Position numbers and translations under genes: made by a program. Under the pieces are notes generated by a model. That model ran no database searches, was not told where the DNA came from, and worked only from the letters and a program-made list of their open reading frames with translations. A stretch of DNA of 64,000 nt, taken from the NCBI RefSeq assembly GCF_000426665.1, contig NZ_AUFU01000001.1, positions 248,001 through 312,000 on the forward strand, read 5' to 3'. The stretch comes from Centipeda artemidis DSM 19719. GTDB lineage: Bacteria > Bacillota > Negativicutes > Selenomonadales > Selenomonadaceae. Of the stretch, positions 10,537 through 19,500 are shown piece after piece; within the stretch, counting starts at the first letter, position 1, and each line of letters begins with the position of its first letter.

Positions 10537-10565
10537 ATTATATTGGATTTTCACGCTGTTGTCAA
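10537..10565 (-). promoter_or_regulatory. consensus promoter of the Glu-Asp-Phe tRNA unit
   Basis: On the minus strand TTGACA (10560-10565) and TATAAT (10537-10542) are 17 bp apart, a perfect consensus. It lies in the short space after the codY stop codon, so the tRNAs do not depend on codY transcription. Confidence 0.85.
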
Positions 10566-10583
10566 TACCTTTATACGTGCATG

Positions 10584-11414
10584 TCAGAGATTGATGCCGC
10601 TGCCAAGGTTCGCCCACTGGACGTCGGCGGCATACTCCTCAAGTTCCGGCAGCTTCTCCATAAGGTAGGAGTTGGTCACGCGCACGAACGTCCCCTTCAT
10701 ACCGAGCGACTTCGACTCGATAACGCCCGCCGACTCAAACTTGCGCAGTGCATTGACGATGACCGAACGCGTAATCTTTGCCTCGTCAGCGATGCGCGAG
10801 GCGATCAGCCTGCCCTCAAACTTGCCCTGACTGGCGAGCTCCTGCAAAATGGCGTGTGCCGCCTTGCGCTCGGAGTAGGAAAGCGTCTCGACCGCGATGC
10901 GCACTGCCTCGCGCTGCCGCGCCTCCACCTCGCTGCGCTGTGCCTCGTCGCGCAGCATCTCCATGCCGACAACGGTTGCGCCATACTCGCAGAGCAGGAG
11001 ATCCGGATCGCCGAACTCCTTCTTCCCCGTTGCCACAACGAGCGTCCCCAAACGACGCCGCGGACCAAAAATCGGTGTGATCGCGATGTTTTGCCCTCTG
11101 AAGAGCTGTGCAATCTCCTTTTCATAGGACGCCTGCCCTTCGACACGCAGATTGACGTGCGTCTCCTCGAGACGGTTGAGCCAATCGACATACTTGCGCG
11201 GGAAGCGCCCTTGTTCGATTACTTCATTGACCATGAGATCCTCGTCGTAATCATCGAAGAGGGCATACCCGCATATCGCGCCGCTCTCGTCGGTAATGTA
11301 GACATTCGCCTCAAGGACGTTGCTCAACACACGCGAAATCCCATCATACTCAACGCTTTCGGAGCGCTGCAGGAGACGGTTGATTTGCCGTGTCTTCCCC
11401 AACAGTGAAATCAT
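10584..11414 (-). CDS. codY: GTP-sensing pleiotropic regulator CodY
   Basis: Global regulator that binds branched-chain amino acids and GTP and represses starvation genes in Firmicutes. The 276-residue product has the N-terminal GAF domain (about 1-155) and the C-terminal winged helix-turn-helix, with the recognition region ASRIADEAKITRSVIVNALRK at about 206-226. Length matches the family. The ATG follows GAGGGGGA. Here codY stands alone rather than after xerC-hslVU. The nearby brnQ is a typical target type, but regulation is not shown by any site I can identify. Confidence 0.96.
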   Translation of the reverse strand: MISLLGKTRQINRLLQRSESVEYDGISRVLSNVLEANVYITDESGAICGYALFDDYDEDLMVNEVIEQGRFPRKYVDWLNRLEETHVNLRVEGQASYEKEIAQLFRGQNIAITPIFGPRRRLGTLVVATGKKEFGDPDLLLCEYGATVVGMEMLRDEAQRSEVEARQREAVRIAVETLSYSERKAAHAILQELASQGKFEGRLIASRIADEAKITRSVIVNALRKFESAGVIESKSLGMKGTFVRVTNSYLMEKLPELEEYAADVQWANLGSGINL

Positions 11415-11819
11415 GTGAATCCCCCTCTTTCTCAGGCTGCATCCGCTGCCCGTGAAACCATGTTGCCATACCCCATACCTACTTTAATATCTCCTCTTGT
11501 ATATATCATACTACTTTTTTTCTAAATTTCAAGAAAAACTTGAATGTTTTTCATTTTTGCTACATTAAGCAATAAAAAACACGACTCAGAAGATTCCAAT
11601 TCGTAGAGATTCAGTTCTACTTGATTCAGAACAAAAATAGCAAAAGGAGAAAACAAAAAATAGACCGGCATGATTTTATCACATATAATAGAAAATGCAA
11701 ACATCTTCCAAAAATTTTTCAAAAAAATAAATCGAAAAAAATATTTTCAATAATATTGTGACGCAAAGGACAATTTCACGTATTTTTTCGTGATGTGCAG
11801 AAAAATTTTTCACGGCATA
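11415..11819. other. A/T-rich divergent spacer between codY and rpmB
   Basis: About 400 bp of strongly A/T-rich DNA. Short open frames here have no convincing start, coding bias or ribosome site, and I call no gene. It should contain the codY promoter and upstream elements for rpmB. Confidence 0.5.
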
Positions 11820-11848
11820 TTGCCTAATGTCAGGAAGCATAGTATAAT
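11820..11848 (+). promoter_or_regulatory. predicted promoter of rpmB
   Basis: TTGCCT (11820-11825), a 17-bp spacer and TATAAT (11843-11848) lie about 50 bp before the rpmB start. Confidence 0.75.
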
Positions 11849-11900
11849 AGCTTGGTATTGCGCACGGCTTGAGTGAAGTCTGCGCCGAGGAGGTGTAACA

Positions 11901-12092
11901 ATGGCAAGTGTATGCGAGGTCTGCGGCAAAGGACCGATGAGCGGGAATAATGTGAGTCACTCCCATGTAAAGACGAAACGCAAATGGAAGCCGAATATCC
12001 AGCGTGTCCGCGCCCTTGTGAAGGGTGAAATCAAACACGTCAATGTGTGCACGCGCTGCCTGCGTTCGGGCAACGTCGATCGTGCCGTCTGA
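11901..12092 (+). CDS. rpmB: 50S ribosomal protein L28
   Basis: Structural protein of the large ribosomal subunit. The 63-residue product begins [12 protein letters not shown] and has two CxxC pairs (C5/C8 and C50/C53), the zinc-binding version of L28. The start follows GAGGAGGTG. It is monocistronic, with its own promoter and terminator. Confidence 0.96.
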   Translation: MASVCEVCGKGPMSGNNVSHSHVKTKRKWKPNIQRVRALVKGEIKHVNVCTRCLRSGNVDRAV

Positions 12093-12112
12093 GCATTCAG
12101 TGCATAGAGAAA

Positions 12113-12146
12113 GCCGTCCGGCACGCCGGGCGGTTTTTTCTTTTTT
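12113..12146 (+). terminator. intrinsic terminator of rpmB
   Basis: CCGTCCGGC and CCGGGCGG form a G/C-rich stem followed by a long T-rich run, 20 bp after the rpmB stop and before the carbonic anhydrase gene. Confidence 0.85.
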
Positions 12147-12181
12147 GGAGAATATTGAATCAACGGGAAAGAGGTATAACG

Positions 12182-12721
12182 ATGGGGACGGAAAATGCGC
12201 GGGAGATTCGCGCCGCCAATGCAGCGTATCGGGCGGACTTTGGAGATAAGGGGCGGCTCTCGCACCATCCGACGCGCGCCTTTGCGGTCGTCACCTGCAT
12301 GGATTGCCGGCTCGACCCCGCGAAATTCGCAGGGCTTGCCGAAGGGGACGCGCATGTGATCCGCAACGCGGGCGGACGAGTGACGGAGGATGTGATCCGC
12401 TCGCTGCTGATCTCGCACAAGAGGCTCGGCACGACGGAGTGGTTCGTCATTCAGCATACGGACTGCGGGATGCAGTCCTTTACCAACGAAGAGGCGCAGG
12501 AGCAGTTCGCCTCCGATACGGGATCGCCCGAGGCGTACTATATGGACTTCATGCCCATCCGCGGCACGATCGAGGAAAGCGTCGTGCGCGATGTGCGCCG
12601 CCTGCGCCTGCACCCGCTCGTCCCGCCCGAGATAATCATCCACGGCTACATCTACGACGTGGAGACGGGACACCTCGCGCTCTCAGAGGAGGCAAATAAA
12701 ATCGGTGCGGCACGCGTGTAA
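12182..12721 (+). CDS. beta-class carbonic anhydrase
   Basis: Interconverts carbon dioxide and bicarbonate in the cytoplasm. The 179-residue product has the zinc and catalytic motifs: C39-x-D41-x-R43 (CMDCRLD) and H92-x-x-C95 (HTDCG). The short length and lack of N-terminal extension fit the compact beta-CA group of Firmicutes and Actinobacteria. The ATG at 12182 follows AAAGAGGT; a longer in-frame reading upstream would cross the rpmB terminator and is rejected. Expression after the rpmB terminator implies read-through or its own weak promoter. Confidence 0.92.
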   Translation: MGTENAREIRAANAAYRADFGDKGRLSHHPTRAFAVVTCMDCRLDPAKFAGLAEGDAHVIRNAGGRVTEDVIRSLLISHKRLGTTEWFVIQHTDCGMQSFTNEEAQEQFASDTGSPEAYYMDFMPIRGTIEESVVRDVRRLRLHPLVPPEIIIHGYIYDVETGHLALSEEANKIGAARV

Positions 12722-12757
12722 AAATTTCTTTCCTGCCATTCATGGGAGATGACCAAT

Positions 12758-14086
12758 ATGGCAATGCGTCTTTGTTATCAAATCCACCGGTGGGTGAGTC
12801 TCGTCTGCGCGCTGTTCTTCCTGATGCTGACGCTGACGGGGCTCCCCATGCTCTTTCGCGACGAGCTGCGCGCGTGGAACACGGTCAATCTGCCCGCAGC
12901 AAGCGATCCGCTTCCGCAAGGGGAGATCTGGCGGGCACTGCCGGAGGGATTCTCCGCAGTCGCTGCGCGCTTCCCCGGCAAGGAAATCCGCGCCGTAACG
13001 CCAAATCCTGCGGACGGCACGCTCTATTTCCTTGTGCAGGATAAAGGCAGCAAGACTGCCGAGCGCGCACACATGCGCATGGGCGGTGAGCAGATCATGT
13101 ACGACGTACGCACGGGAGAGGTCTTTAACCGCAAGGAGCGCGTCTACCGTGTGCAGGGCATCGAGACGATACTGCGGTGGGCACATCTCCTGCACACGCA
13201 GCTCGGCACCGCCGGCATGGCGGGTAAACATTTTCTCGCGCTCATGTGTCTCCTCGCGATCCTCTCTATGATCTCAGGTGTTATCCTCTACGCGCCGATG
13301 ATGAAGGGGCTCGCATTCGGTACGATCCGGAAAAATGCGCGGCGCGTGCTGTGGTCGGATTGGCATAAATACGTCTCCGCCATTGCGCTCGTGTGGGCTC
13401 TTGTACTCTGTCTCAGCGCCGTCTTCATCGCCTCCTACTCCGCGGGCTCGCGAAATTACCACCGCGACGCGCATATAGCTGCGATGGAGGCGTTCTCCTC
13501 CTATGTGCCGTTCGGTATCCCGATCACTCCTGCGGATGCGCTTCGCACGGTGCAGGAGGCCTATCCGGACAAGAACATCCTCACGATGGCGCTGCCCGAG
13601 CACGACGGCGGGCATTATACGTTCCACATCGCCGACCCGCCTGCGAAGCCGACAAATTTTGTCCTTGACGAGATGGTGTTCCTGCCGGACGACCGCGGAG
13701 CTGAACCGCTGCTCGTCCCGCCGCCGGACTGGCTGCGCATGACACCGATCTTCCTCAATCTGCACATCCACAATCACGATACGATCCCTCTCAAGATTAT
13801 TTGGGCGGCGATGCTCCTTCTGACAGCAGCGATGATCGTAACGGGCTGCGTACTCCTCTGGACGCGCAAATACAATGCCGTCTACCGGAACGTGCCGCCC
13901 GTGATGCGCCGCATCGGGATGTCCGTATGGCGCGCCCCCATGCTGATCGCCGCTCTCTCTGTGATCGGTCTATTCGCCCCCATCACAGGCGGCATCGGCA
14001 ACATCGTCGGTGTCCTCGCGTTGGGTCTGCCGGTCGTATATTTTGTCTATTTGCTGGTGCGCATGAATCATGATCACCGTGCCTAG
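12758..14086 (+). CDS. PepSY-associated transmembrane protein
   Basis: Inner-membrane protein of the PepSY_TM (PiuB-like) family, often linked to iron uptake or ferric reduction. The product (about 442 residues) starts with a membrane helix containing HRWVSLVCALFFLMLTLTG. An extracytoplasmic PepSY-type region follows, then further helices near residues 170-195, 210-235, 345-370 and 390-435. Histidines in the helices (HR near residue 10, HLLHTQLG, HNHD near 335) could bind haem. The ATG at 12758 sits nine bases after GGGAG; ATG 12749 is an in-frame alternative. No siderophore receptor is nearby, so the iron link is a family inference. Confidence 0.8.
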   Translation: MAMRLCYQIHRWVSLVCALFFLMLTLTGLPMLFRDELRAWNTVNLPAASDPLPQGEIWRALPEGFSAVAARFPGKEIRAVTPNPADGTLYFLVQDKGSKTAERAHMRMGGEQIMYDVRTGEVFNRKERVYRVQGIETILRWAHLLHTQLGTAGMAGKHFLALMCLLAILSMISGVILYAPMMKGLAFGTIRKNARRVLWSDWHKYVSAIALVWALVLCLSAVFIASYSAGSRNYHRDAHIAAMEAFSSYVPFGIPITPADALRTVQEAYPDKNILTMALPEHDGGHYTFHIADPPAKPTNFVLDEMVFLPDDRGAEPLLVPPPDWLRMTPIFLNLHIHNHDTIPLKIIWAAMLLLTAAMIVTGCVLLWTRKYNAVYRNVPPVMRRIGMSVWRAPMLIAALSVIGLFAPITGGIGNIVGVLALGLPVVYFVYLLVRMNHDHRA

Positions 14087-14158
14087 GTTCATCATGCCGT
14101 CGAATACTGACGTTTCGCAGCTGCGATAAATGCCCTCGCACTGCGCCATTTTCCCCGC

Positions 14159-14210
14159 TAAAAAGAGCTGCAGCACATTGTACAATACATATGTGCCGCA
14201 GCTCTTTTCG
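14159..14210. terminator. bidirectional intrinsic terminator
   Basis: AAAGAGCTGC-A-GCACAT pairs with ATGTGC-C-GCAGCTCTTT around a ten-base loop, flanked by A and T tracts, between the converging PepSY and VWA genes. Confidence 0.85.
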
Positions 14211-14225
14211 ATAACAATGTGCGGA

Positions 14226-14873
14226 TTATGATCTGCCGCGCCGCCGCACATCCTCCTCGATCCCCTTTTTCCAGTCCGCGGAAAGGGGCTCCTCACAGAC
14301 ACGCACACATCTGATCGCTTCGGACATTGCCATGAAGTTCAGCGTTGTCCCCCGGGCATCCGCACGGTAGTTCACAGCGTGCCCTGCGCCGATGCCGAAC
14401 TGCCCAGCAGCCTCAATGGCATCAATATTTGCCCCAAGGAAGAGGAACTCCCAACCACGCGCCTTTTGCTTCTTCACCATTTGTTTCACGCGCTCATAGG
14501 TATAGCGTGTGCTTGCATTTTCCATGCCGTCCGTCGTAATGATGAAAAGTGTCTTTTCCGGCACATCTTCACGCCGCGCATACTTATGGACATTGGCAAT
14601 ATGCCGTATCGCGCCGCCCACGGCATCAAGGAGCGCCGTGCTGCCGCGTACGAAGTATTCGCGCGCGGTGAGCTGCGGAACCTCTGCGATCGGCAGGCGA
14701 TCGTGGATCACATCGATTTCGTTGTCAAAGAGCACCGTCGATACATACGCTTCTCCCTCTTCCTCCTGCTGCTTTGCAAGCATGGAGTTAAATCCGCCGA
14801 CAGTATCCGCTTCGAGACCGCCCATTGATCCGCTGCGATCCAAAATAAATACAATCTCCGTTACCTTGTTCAT
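14226..14873 (-). CDS. VWA domain protein, TerY-like
   Basis: Cytoplasmic von Willebrand A-type protein of 215 residues. The metal-ion-dependent adhesion site is complete: DRSGSMGG (about 12-19), the conserved threonine region GSTALLDAVGG near 76-86, and TTDGMEN near 113-119. This short form resembles TerY of tellurite/stress (Ter) clusters, but no other ter gene is visible. It lies 88 bp downstream of the macro-domain gene on the same strand and probably shares its transcript. Its ATG follows GGGAGGA. The partner is unknown; VWA domains generally mediate protein contacts. Confidence 0.82.
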   Translation of the reverse strand: MNKVTEIVFILDRSGSMGGLEADTVGGFNSMLAKQQEEEGEAYVSTVLFDNEIDVIHDRLPIAEVPQLTAREYFVRGSTALLDAVGGAIRHIANVHKYARREDVPEKTLFIITTDGMENASTRYTYERVKQMVKKQKARGWEFLFLGANIDAIEAAGQFGIGAGHAVNYRADARGTTLNFMAMSEAIRCVRVCEEPLSADWKKGIEEDVRRRGRS

Positions 14874-14961
14874 GATAAATCCTCCCTCTCTGCTGAAAGA
14901 CTTTTACTGTCATGATTTTAGCAAAAAGGAAGGGCGCGGCGGTCGCCTGCAAAGCGACAAA

Positions 14962-15978
14962 TCAGCTGCCGAGGGTCGGCTGCTCAAACGAAAACAGCGC
15001 CTGGTTGATGATAAAAATATCGTATTTTTCACGTGTGATAAAGTATTCGACAATGAGATCCGCTTTGCTGCTGTGCGAGAGCGCATAGCCCGCACGCTCA
15101 AGGAGATCGCGCGTCTCATCAAGACTCAGACGAAGCGCCACGGAAAGCGCGAGTGCCGTACTCTTGCGCGGCTGATAATCCGAATTGCTGCGAATCTTTG
15201 AGAACAGTTTACGGTCGATATTCGCCCGCTTATAGACCTCGGGATCCTTAAATCCTTTCGCGTCGATATAGTGTATCAGCCGCTCGGAAAACGTCTCATC
15301 CCTGCGTCCCAGCCATCGCCCGAGAGAGGATGCCGTTCCGGTGCCGAGACCTATCAAGCGGCGCGGCGGTCTCGCCCCCGCGCCGCGGGGACGCCGCACC
15401 TCAAATATCGGCTCCTCCTCCGCAGTACGCATATCCCGCGCTGCCGCCCGTGCCGCATAATTCTCGTCAATATATGCACGCACATCGTCAAAAAGGTGTC
15501 CCGAACGTTGAAATGACTTGCGGTCGAACACAACGAGATAGACAGTCATATCGTGCCGTAAAACGTATTCACTGATTGCTCCCACGGCAGTCTCCAGGGC
15601 AGCTTCGACAGGACAGCCAAAGATCCCCGCCGAGATGAGCGGAAATGCAACCGTCTTGCAGCCATGTTCCCGTGCAAGACGCAGCGACGATAGGTATGCC
15701 GCACGCAGGAGATCCGGCTCACCGTGCTTTCCGTCCTGCCACACGGGGCCGACCGTATGGATGACATAGTGCGCAGGCAGGTCAAATCCCAGCGTGATGA
15801 ACGCCTCGCCTGTGAGAATATCGCCAATTTTGCGGCGTGCCGCAATCAGCGCTGCCCCCGCTGCACGGTGAATCGCACCATCCACACCTCCCCCGATGAT
15901 CGGGCGCGGATTCGCACTGTTCACGATCGCATCGACATTCATCTTTGTAATATCATTTCGTATGAGTTCAAACGGCAC
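14962..15978 (-). CDS. macro domain protein with C-terminal helical (HTH-like) domain
   Basis: The first 170 or so residues of 338 are a macro domain, which binds or hydrolyses ADP-ribose derivatives. NSAN lies near residues 20-23, GGGVDGAIHRAAG follows, and a second ligand loop is LISAGIFGCP. A low-complexity basic linker follows (RRPRGAGARPPRR). The last 110 residues are helical (KSTALALSVALRLSLDETR, DLIVEYFI) and resemble an XRE-like helix-turn-helix or an RNA-binding fold, which I cannot assign. The GTG start follows GGGGAGA. The pairing with a VWA gene suggests a stress or ADP-ribosylation role, not established. Confidence 0.82.
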   Translation of the reverse strand: MPFELIRNDITKMNVDAIVNSANPRPIIGGGVDGAIHRAAGAALIAARRKIGDILTGEAFITLGFDLPAHYVIHTVGPVWQDGKHGEPDLLRAAYLSSLRLAREHGCKTVAFPLISAGIFGCPVEAALETAVGAISEYVLRHDMTVYLVVFDRKSFQRSGHLFDDVRAYIDENYAARAAARDMRTAEEEPIFEVRRPRGAGARPPRRLIGLGTGTASSLGRWLGRRDETFSERLIHYIDAKGFKDPEVYKRANIDRKLFSKIRSNSDYQPRKSTALALSVALRLSLDETRDLLERAGYALSHSSKADLIVEYFITREKYDIFIINQALFSFEQPTLGS

Positions 15979-15995
15979 CGTGATTCTCCCCTTTG

Positions 15996-16042
15996 CAGAA
16001 AAAGGCTCTCCCGAGTTCCTCTTCTCGGGAAAGCCTTTTCAT
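15996..16042 (-). terminator. intrinsic terminator
   Basis: AAGGCT-TCCCGAG pairs with CTCGGGA-AGCCTT and runs into T residues on the minus strand, ending transcription of the small membrane-protein gene before the macro-domain gene. Confidence 0.8.
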
Positions 16043-16064
16043 TCGTCATGTGTATATCTCTCAC

Positions 16065-16547
16065 TCACGCGTACATAAATGCGTCGGCAAGTCCCCAAAT
16101 GATCAGGAGAATGCCGACAGCCCACGCGTAGACGCCGGCGCGCGGCAGACGCTGCACGAAGAAGTACAGCCCTTGATCGGCACGCGGCAGTTGTTTTACG
16201 GTTTCTTCATTGGCCGCCATGCCGATGCGTGCCGCAAATGAACGCCGAATGAAATAGAGAGGAAGCCCGCCGCAAAGCAGAATACAGCCGATGAAGAATC
16301 TGAGCATGGATTGTGCTTTCTCGGATTCAAAATCGTATCCGGGCACGAGGTCTAGGTCGTGGATCACAAACGGAATGAGCGCGATGAGTACCGATCCGAA
16401 GACGCCGACCGTACACATGAGCGCGGCACCGCTTGCTTCACCCCGCCGATACCAAACGATCGTCTGCAGGAGACGTTTTCCAACGAGCAATAAAATAAAC
16501 GCTGTGATATACACAAAAAATAAACTCCTCTTCCTGTTGACAGGCAT
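16065..16547 (-). CDS. small membrane protein of unknown function
   Basis: No family is recognised. The 160-residue product has four likely membrane segments (about 9-25, 40-63, 83-100 and 135-155) and a short soluble stretch between the third and fourth. The ATG follows AGGAGCAGGA. It is 18 bp downstream of the purL stop on the same strand and could be the last gene of the purine transcript, ending at its own terminator. Confidence 0.65.
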   Translation of the reverse strand: MPVNRKRSLFFVYITAFILLLVGKRLLQTIVWYRRGEASGAALMCTVGVFGSVLIALIPFVIHDLDLVPGYDFESEKAQSMLRFFIGCILLCGGLPLYFIRRSFAARIGMAANEETVKQLPRADQGLYFFVQRLPRAGVYAWAVGILLIIWGLADAFMYA

Positions 16548-16565
16548 GCTTCCTGCTCCTTGATG

Positions 16566-19500
16566 TTACCGCATGAAATACGCGGCGCCGGACTCGAACA
16601 CCTGTTGATTCATATCGCCGACAACGTTCTTTCCGATGTTCTCGCCAATGCGCTCCGCATGCGCCATGCGCCCGTAGATGCGCCCGTCTGGACTGGTAAT
16701 GCCCTCGATCGCGTTGACCGATCCGTTCGGATTGTACGGCTGCTCGAGCGTCGGATCGCCTTGATCGTTCACGTACTGTGTCGCGATCTGCCCGCGCACG
16801 CGCAAATTCGCCACGGTTCTCGCATCGGCATAGAAACGCCCCTCGCCGTGCGAGACGGCAATCGTATGTGCATCGCCGACGTTGACGTTCGTCAGCCACG
16901 GCGAGAGATTCGACGCAACGCGCACGCGCACGGTCTGCGACACGTGACGTGCGATATTGTTGTAGGTGAGCGTCGGCGTGTTTTCGTCGAGATCGCAGAT
17001 TTTCCCGTAGGGCAGCAGTCCAAGTTTGAGGAGCGCTTGAAACCCGTTGCAGATGCCGAGGATCAGCCCGTCCTGGTCGCGCAGGAGACGCTGCACTCCT
17101 TCCGCGATCTCGGGCGCACGGAACATCGCCGCAATGAACTTGCCCGATCCGCCCGGCTCATCACCGCCGCTGAACCCGCCCGGCAGCATGAGAATCTGAG
17201 TCTGCCGCAGAGCCACAGCGATCGCGTGCACGGTCTCCTCAACCGCCTGCGGCGTGAGGTTGCGCACAACGAGGATCTCCGGAACCGCGCCGACACGCTC
17301 CCATGCGCGCGCGGAGTCATATTCGCAGTTTGTCCCCGGAAATACGGGAATGAGTACGCGCGGACGCGCAATCTTTACCGCACGGCTCAGCGGGCGTCCG
17401 CTCGTATAGGGCGCATAGGTCGGGCGGTCGATCTGCCGCACCGTCTGCGGCACCGTTGTTGGGAAGATCTTCTCCAGCGGCTCGGTATACGCCGCCTTGA
17501 CATCGGAAAGCACGATGGTATCGAGATCCGTGATGATACTCGGCACGTCGCGCGTCTCACCGAGTTCAACGGCGCCCGTCCCCGCAAGCTCCTTCGGAAT
17601 ATCGAGTGTCGAAGCGACCTCAAGCAATACCGTTCCATAAAGAGGCTTAAAAAGATCATCCTGCGGAATAAATGCCTTGAACTTAAAGCCGAGATTGTTG
17701 CCCAGGCACATCTTCGAAAGCGCCGCCGCGATTCCGCCCTTTCCGACGGTCTGCGCAGAGAATGCCTTCTGCCCGGCGATCAGCTGATAGATCTTTTCAA
17801 AATTTTTATTCAGGCGCGGGAAGACGGGCAGATCCTGCGCATCGCGCGGCACGGGGATCATGACGACGCGGTTCGCCGGGAATTTGAACTCGGGCGAGAT
17901 CACCTCATCCGCACGAACGGGCGCAACGGCAAATGCCACGAGCGTCGGCGGCACGTTCAGATCCTCGAACGTGCCGGACATCGAGTCCTTTCCGCCGATG
18001 GCGGGCATCCCCAGCGCGTGCTGGGCATAAAGCGCGCCGAGAAGCGCGGCAAAGGGCTTGCCCCACTTCTTCGGGTCGGTGCCAAGATGCTCGAAATACT
18101 CTTGTAAGGTCAAGCGAATCTGTTGTGGATTGCCCCCTGTTGCAACGATCTTCGACGCTGCCTCAACGATCGCGTAGACTGCACCATGGAACGGACTCCA
18201 TGTCGAAAGATCTGGATCGAATCCGAACGCCATCGCCGACGCCGTATTCGTCGCCCCTGTCCGCACAGGAATCTTTGCAACCATTGCTTCTGCGGGGGTC
18301 AGCTGATATTTCCCGCCAAACGGCATGAGAACGGAGGCTGCGCCAATGGTGGCGTCAAAGCGCTCGCCGAGCCCCTTTTGACTGCATACGTTCAGGTCGC
18401 GCAGATTACTGAGCCACGCCTTCTCAAGATCACGTCCGGCGCGTCTGACAACGCCGGGAACCTGCTGCAGATACGGATTCTTCTCATTCGGCGTCTCGAC
18501 AAGCGTGCGTACGCGCTGACGCACACCGTTCGTCGCAAGGAAGCTGCGCGCGAGCCGCACGATCTCCTTGCCGCGCCACTTCATAACGAGACGCGGTTCC
18601 GCCGTCACGACCGCGACGCGGGTTGCCTCGAGATTTTCGGCGTCTGCGTGGTGCAGAAACGCCTCAACATCCCCGGGCGCAAGCACGACCGCCATACGCT
18701 CCTGCGACTCTGAGATGGCAAGCTCCGTGCCGTCAAGCCCCTCGTATTTTTTCGGCACGGCATCGAGGTCGATCATCAGTCCGTCGGCGAGCTCGCCGAT
18801 CGCAACGGCGACACCGCCCGCACCAAAATCATTGCAGCGCTTGATCATGCGGCTGACTTCAGGATTCCGGAACAGCCGCTGGATCTTTCGCTCGGTCGGT
18901 GCATTTCCTTTCTGCACCTCCGCGCCCGAGGTCGTCAGCGACGCCTCCGTATGCTGCTTCGATGAGCCTGTCGCACCGCCGATGCCGTCGCGTCCCGTGC
19001 GTCCGCCGAGCAGGACAATGACGTCGCCCGGCGCGGGGCGCTCGCGCACAACCTGCGCCGCAGGAGCAGCGCCGATGACCGCACCGATCTCCATGCGCTT
19101 GGCGAGGTATCCTTTATGATAGATTTCACGCACAATCCCCGTCGCAAGTCCGATCTGATTTCCGTAAGAGCTGTATCCCTCTGCCGCGCCGATTGTGATT
19201 TTCTTCTGCGGGAGCTTGCCCTGTAAGGTGTCCTCGATCGGTACGCGCGGATCCCATGCCCCCGTGACGCGCATCGCCTGATAGACATAGGAGCGCCCCG
19301 AGAGCGGGTCGCGGATCGCGCCGCCGAGACAGGTCGCCGCACCGCCGAACGGCTCAATCTCCGTCGGGTGGTTATGCGTCTCGTTCTTGAACATGAGCAG
19401 CCAGTCCTCGTCCTTGCCGTCCACGTCCACCTTGATGCGGATGCTGCACGCGTTGATCTCCTCCGATTCGTCGAGATCCTTGAGTTTGCGCTCCGCACGC

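Noticed and set aside
11522-12038. short open frames on the minus strand in A/T-rich DNA between codY and rpmB
   Set aside because: No ribosome site, no conserved motif, and they overlap the rpmB promoter and gene.
16560-18107. 515-codon open frame on the plus strand
   Set aside because: Antisense to purL, whose catalytic motifs are intact on the minus strand.
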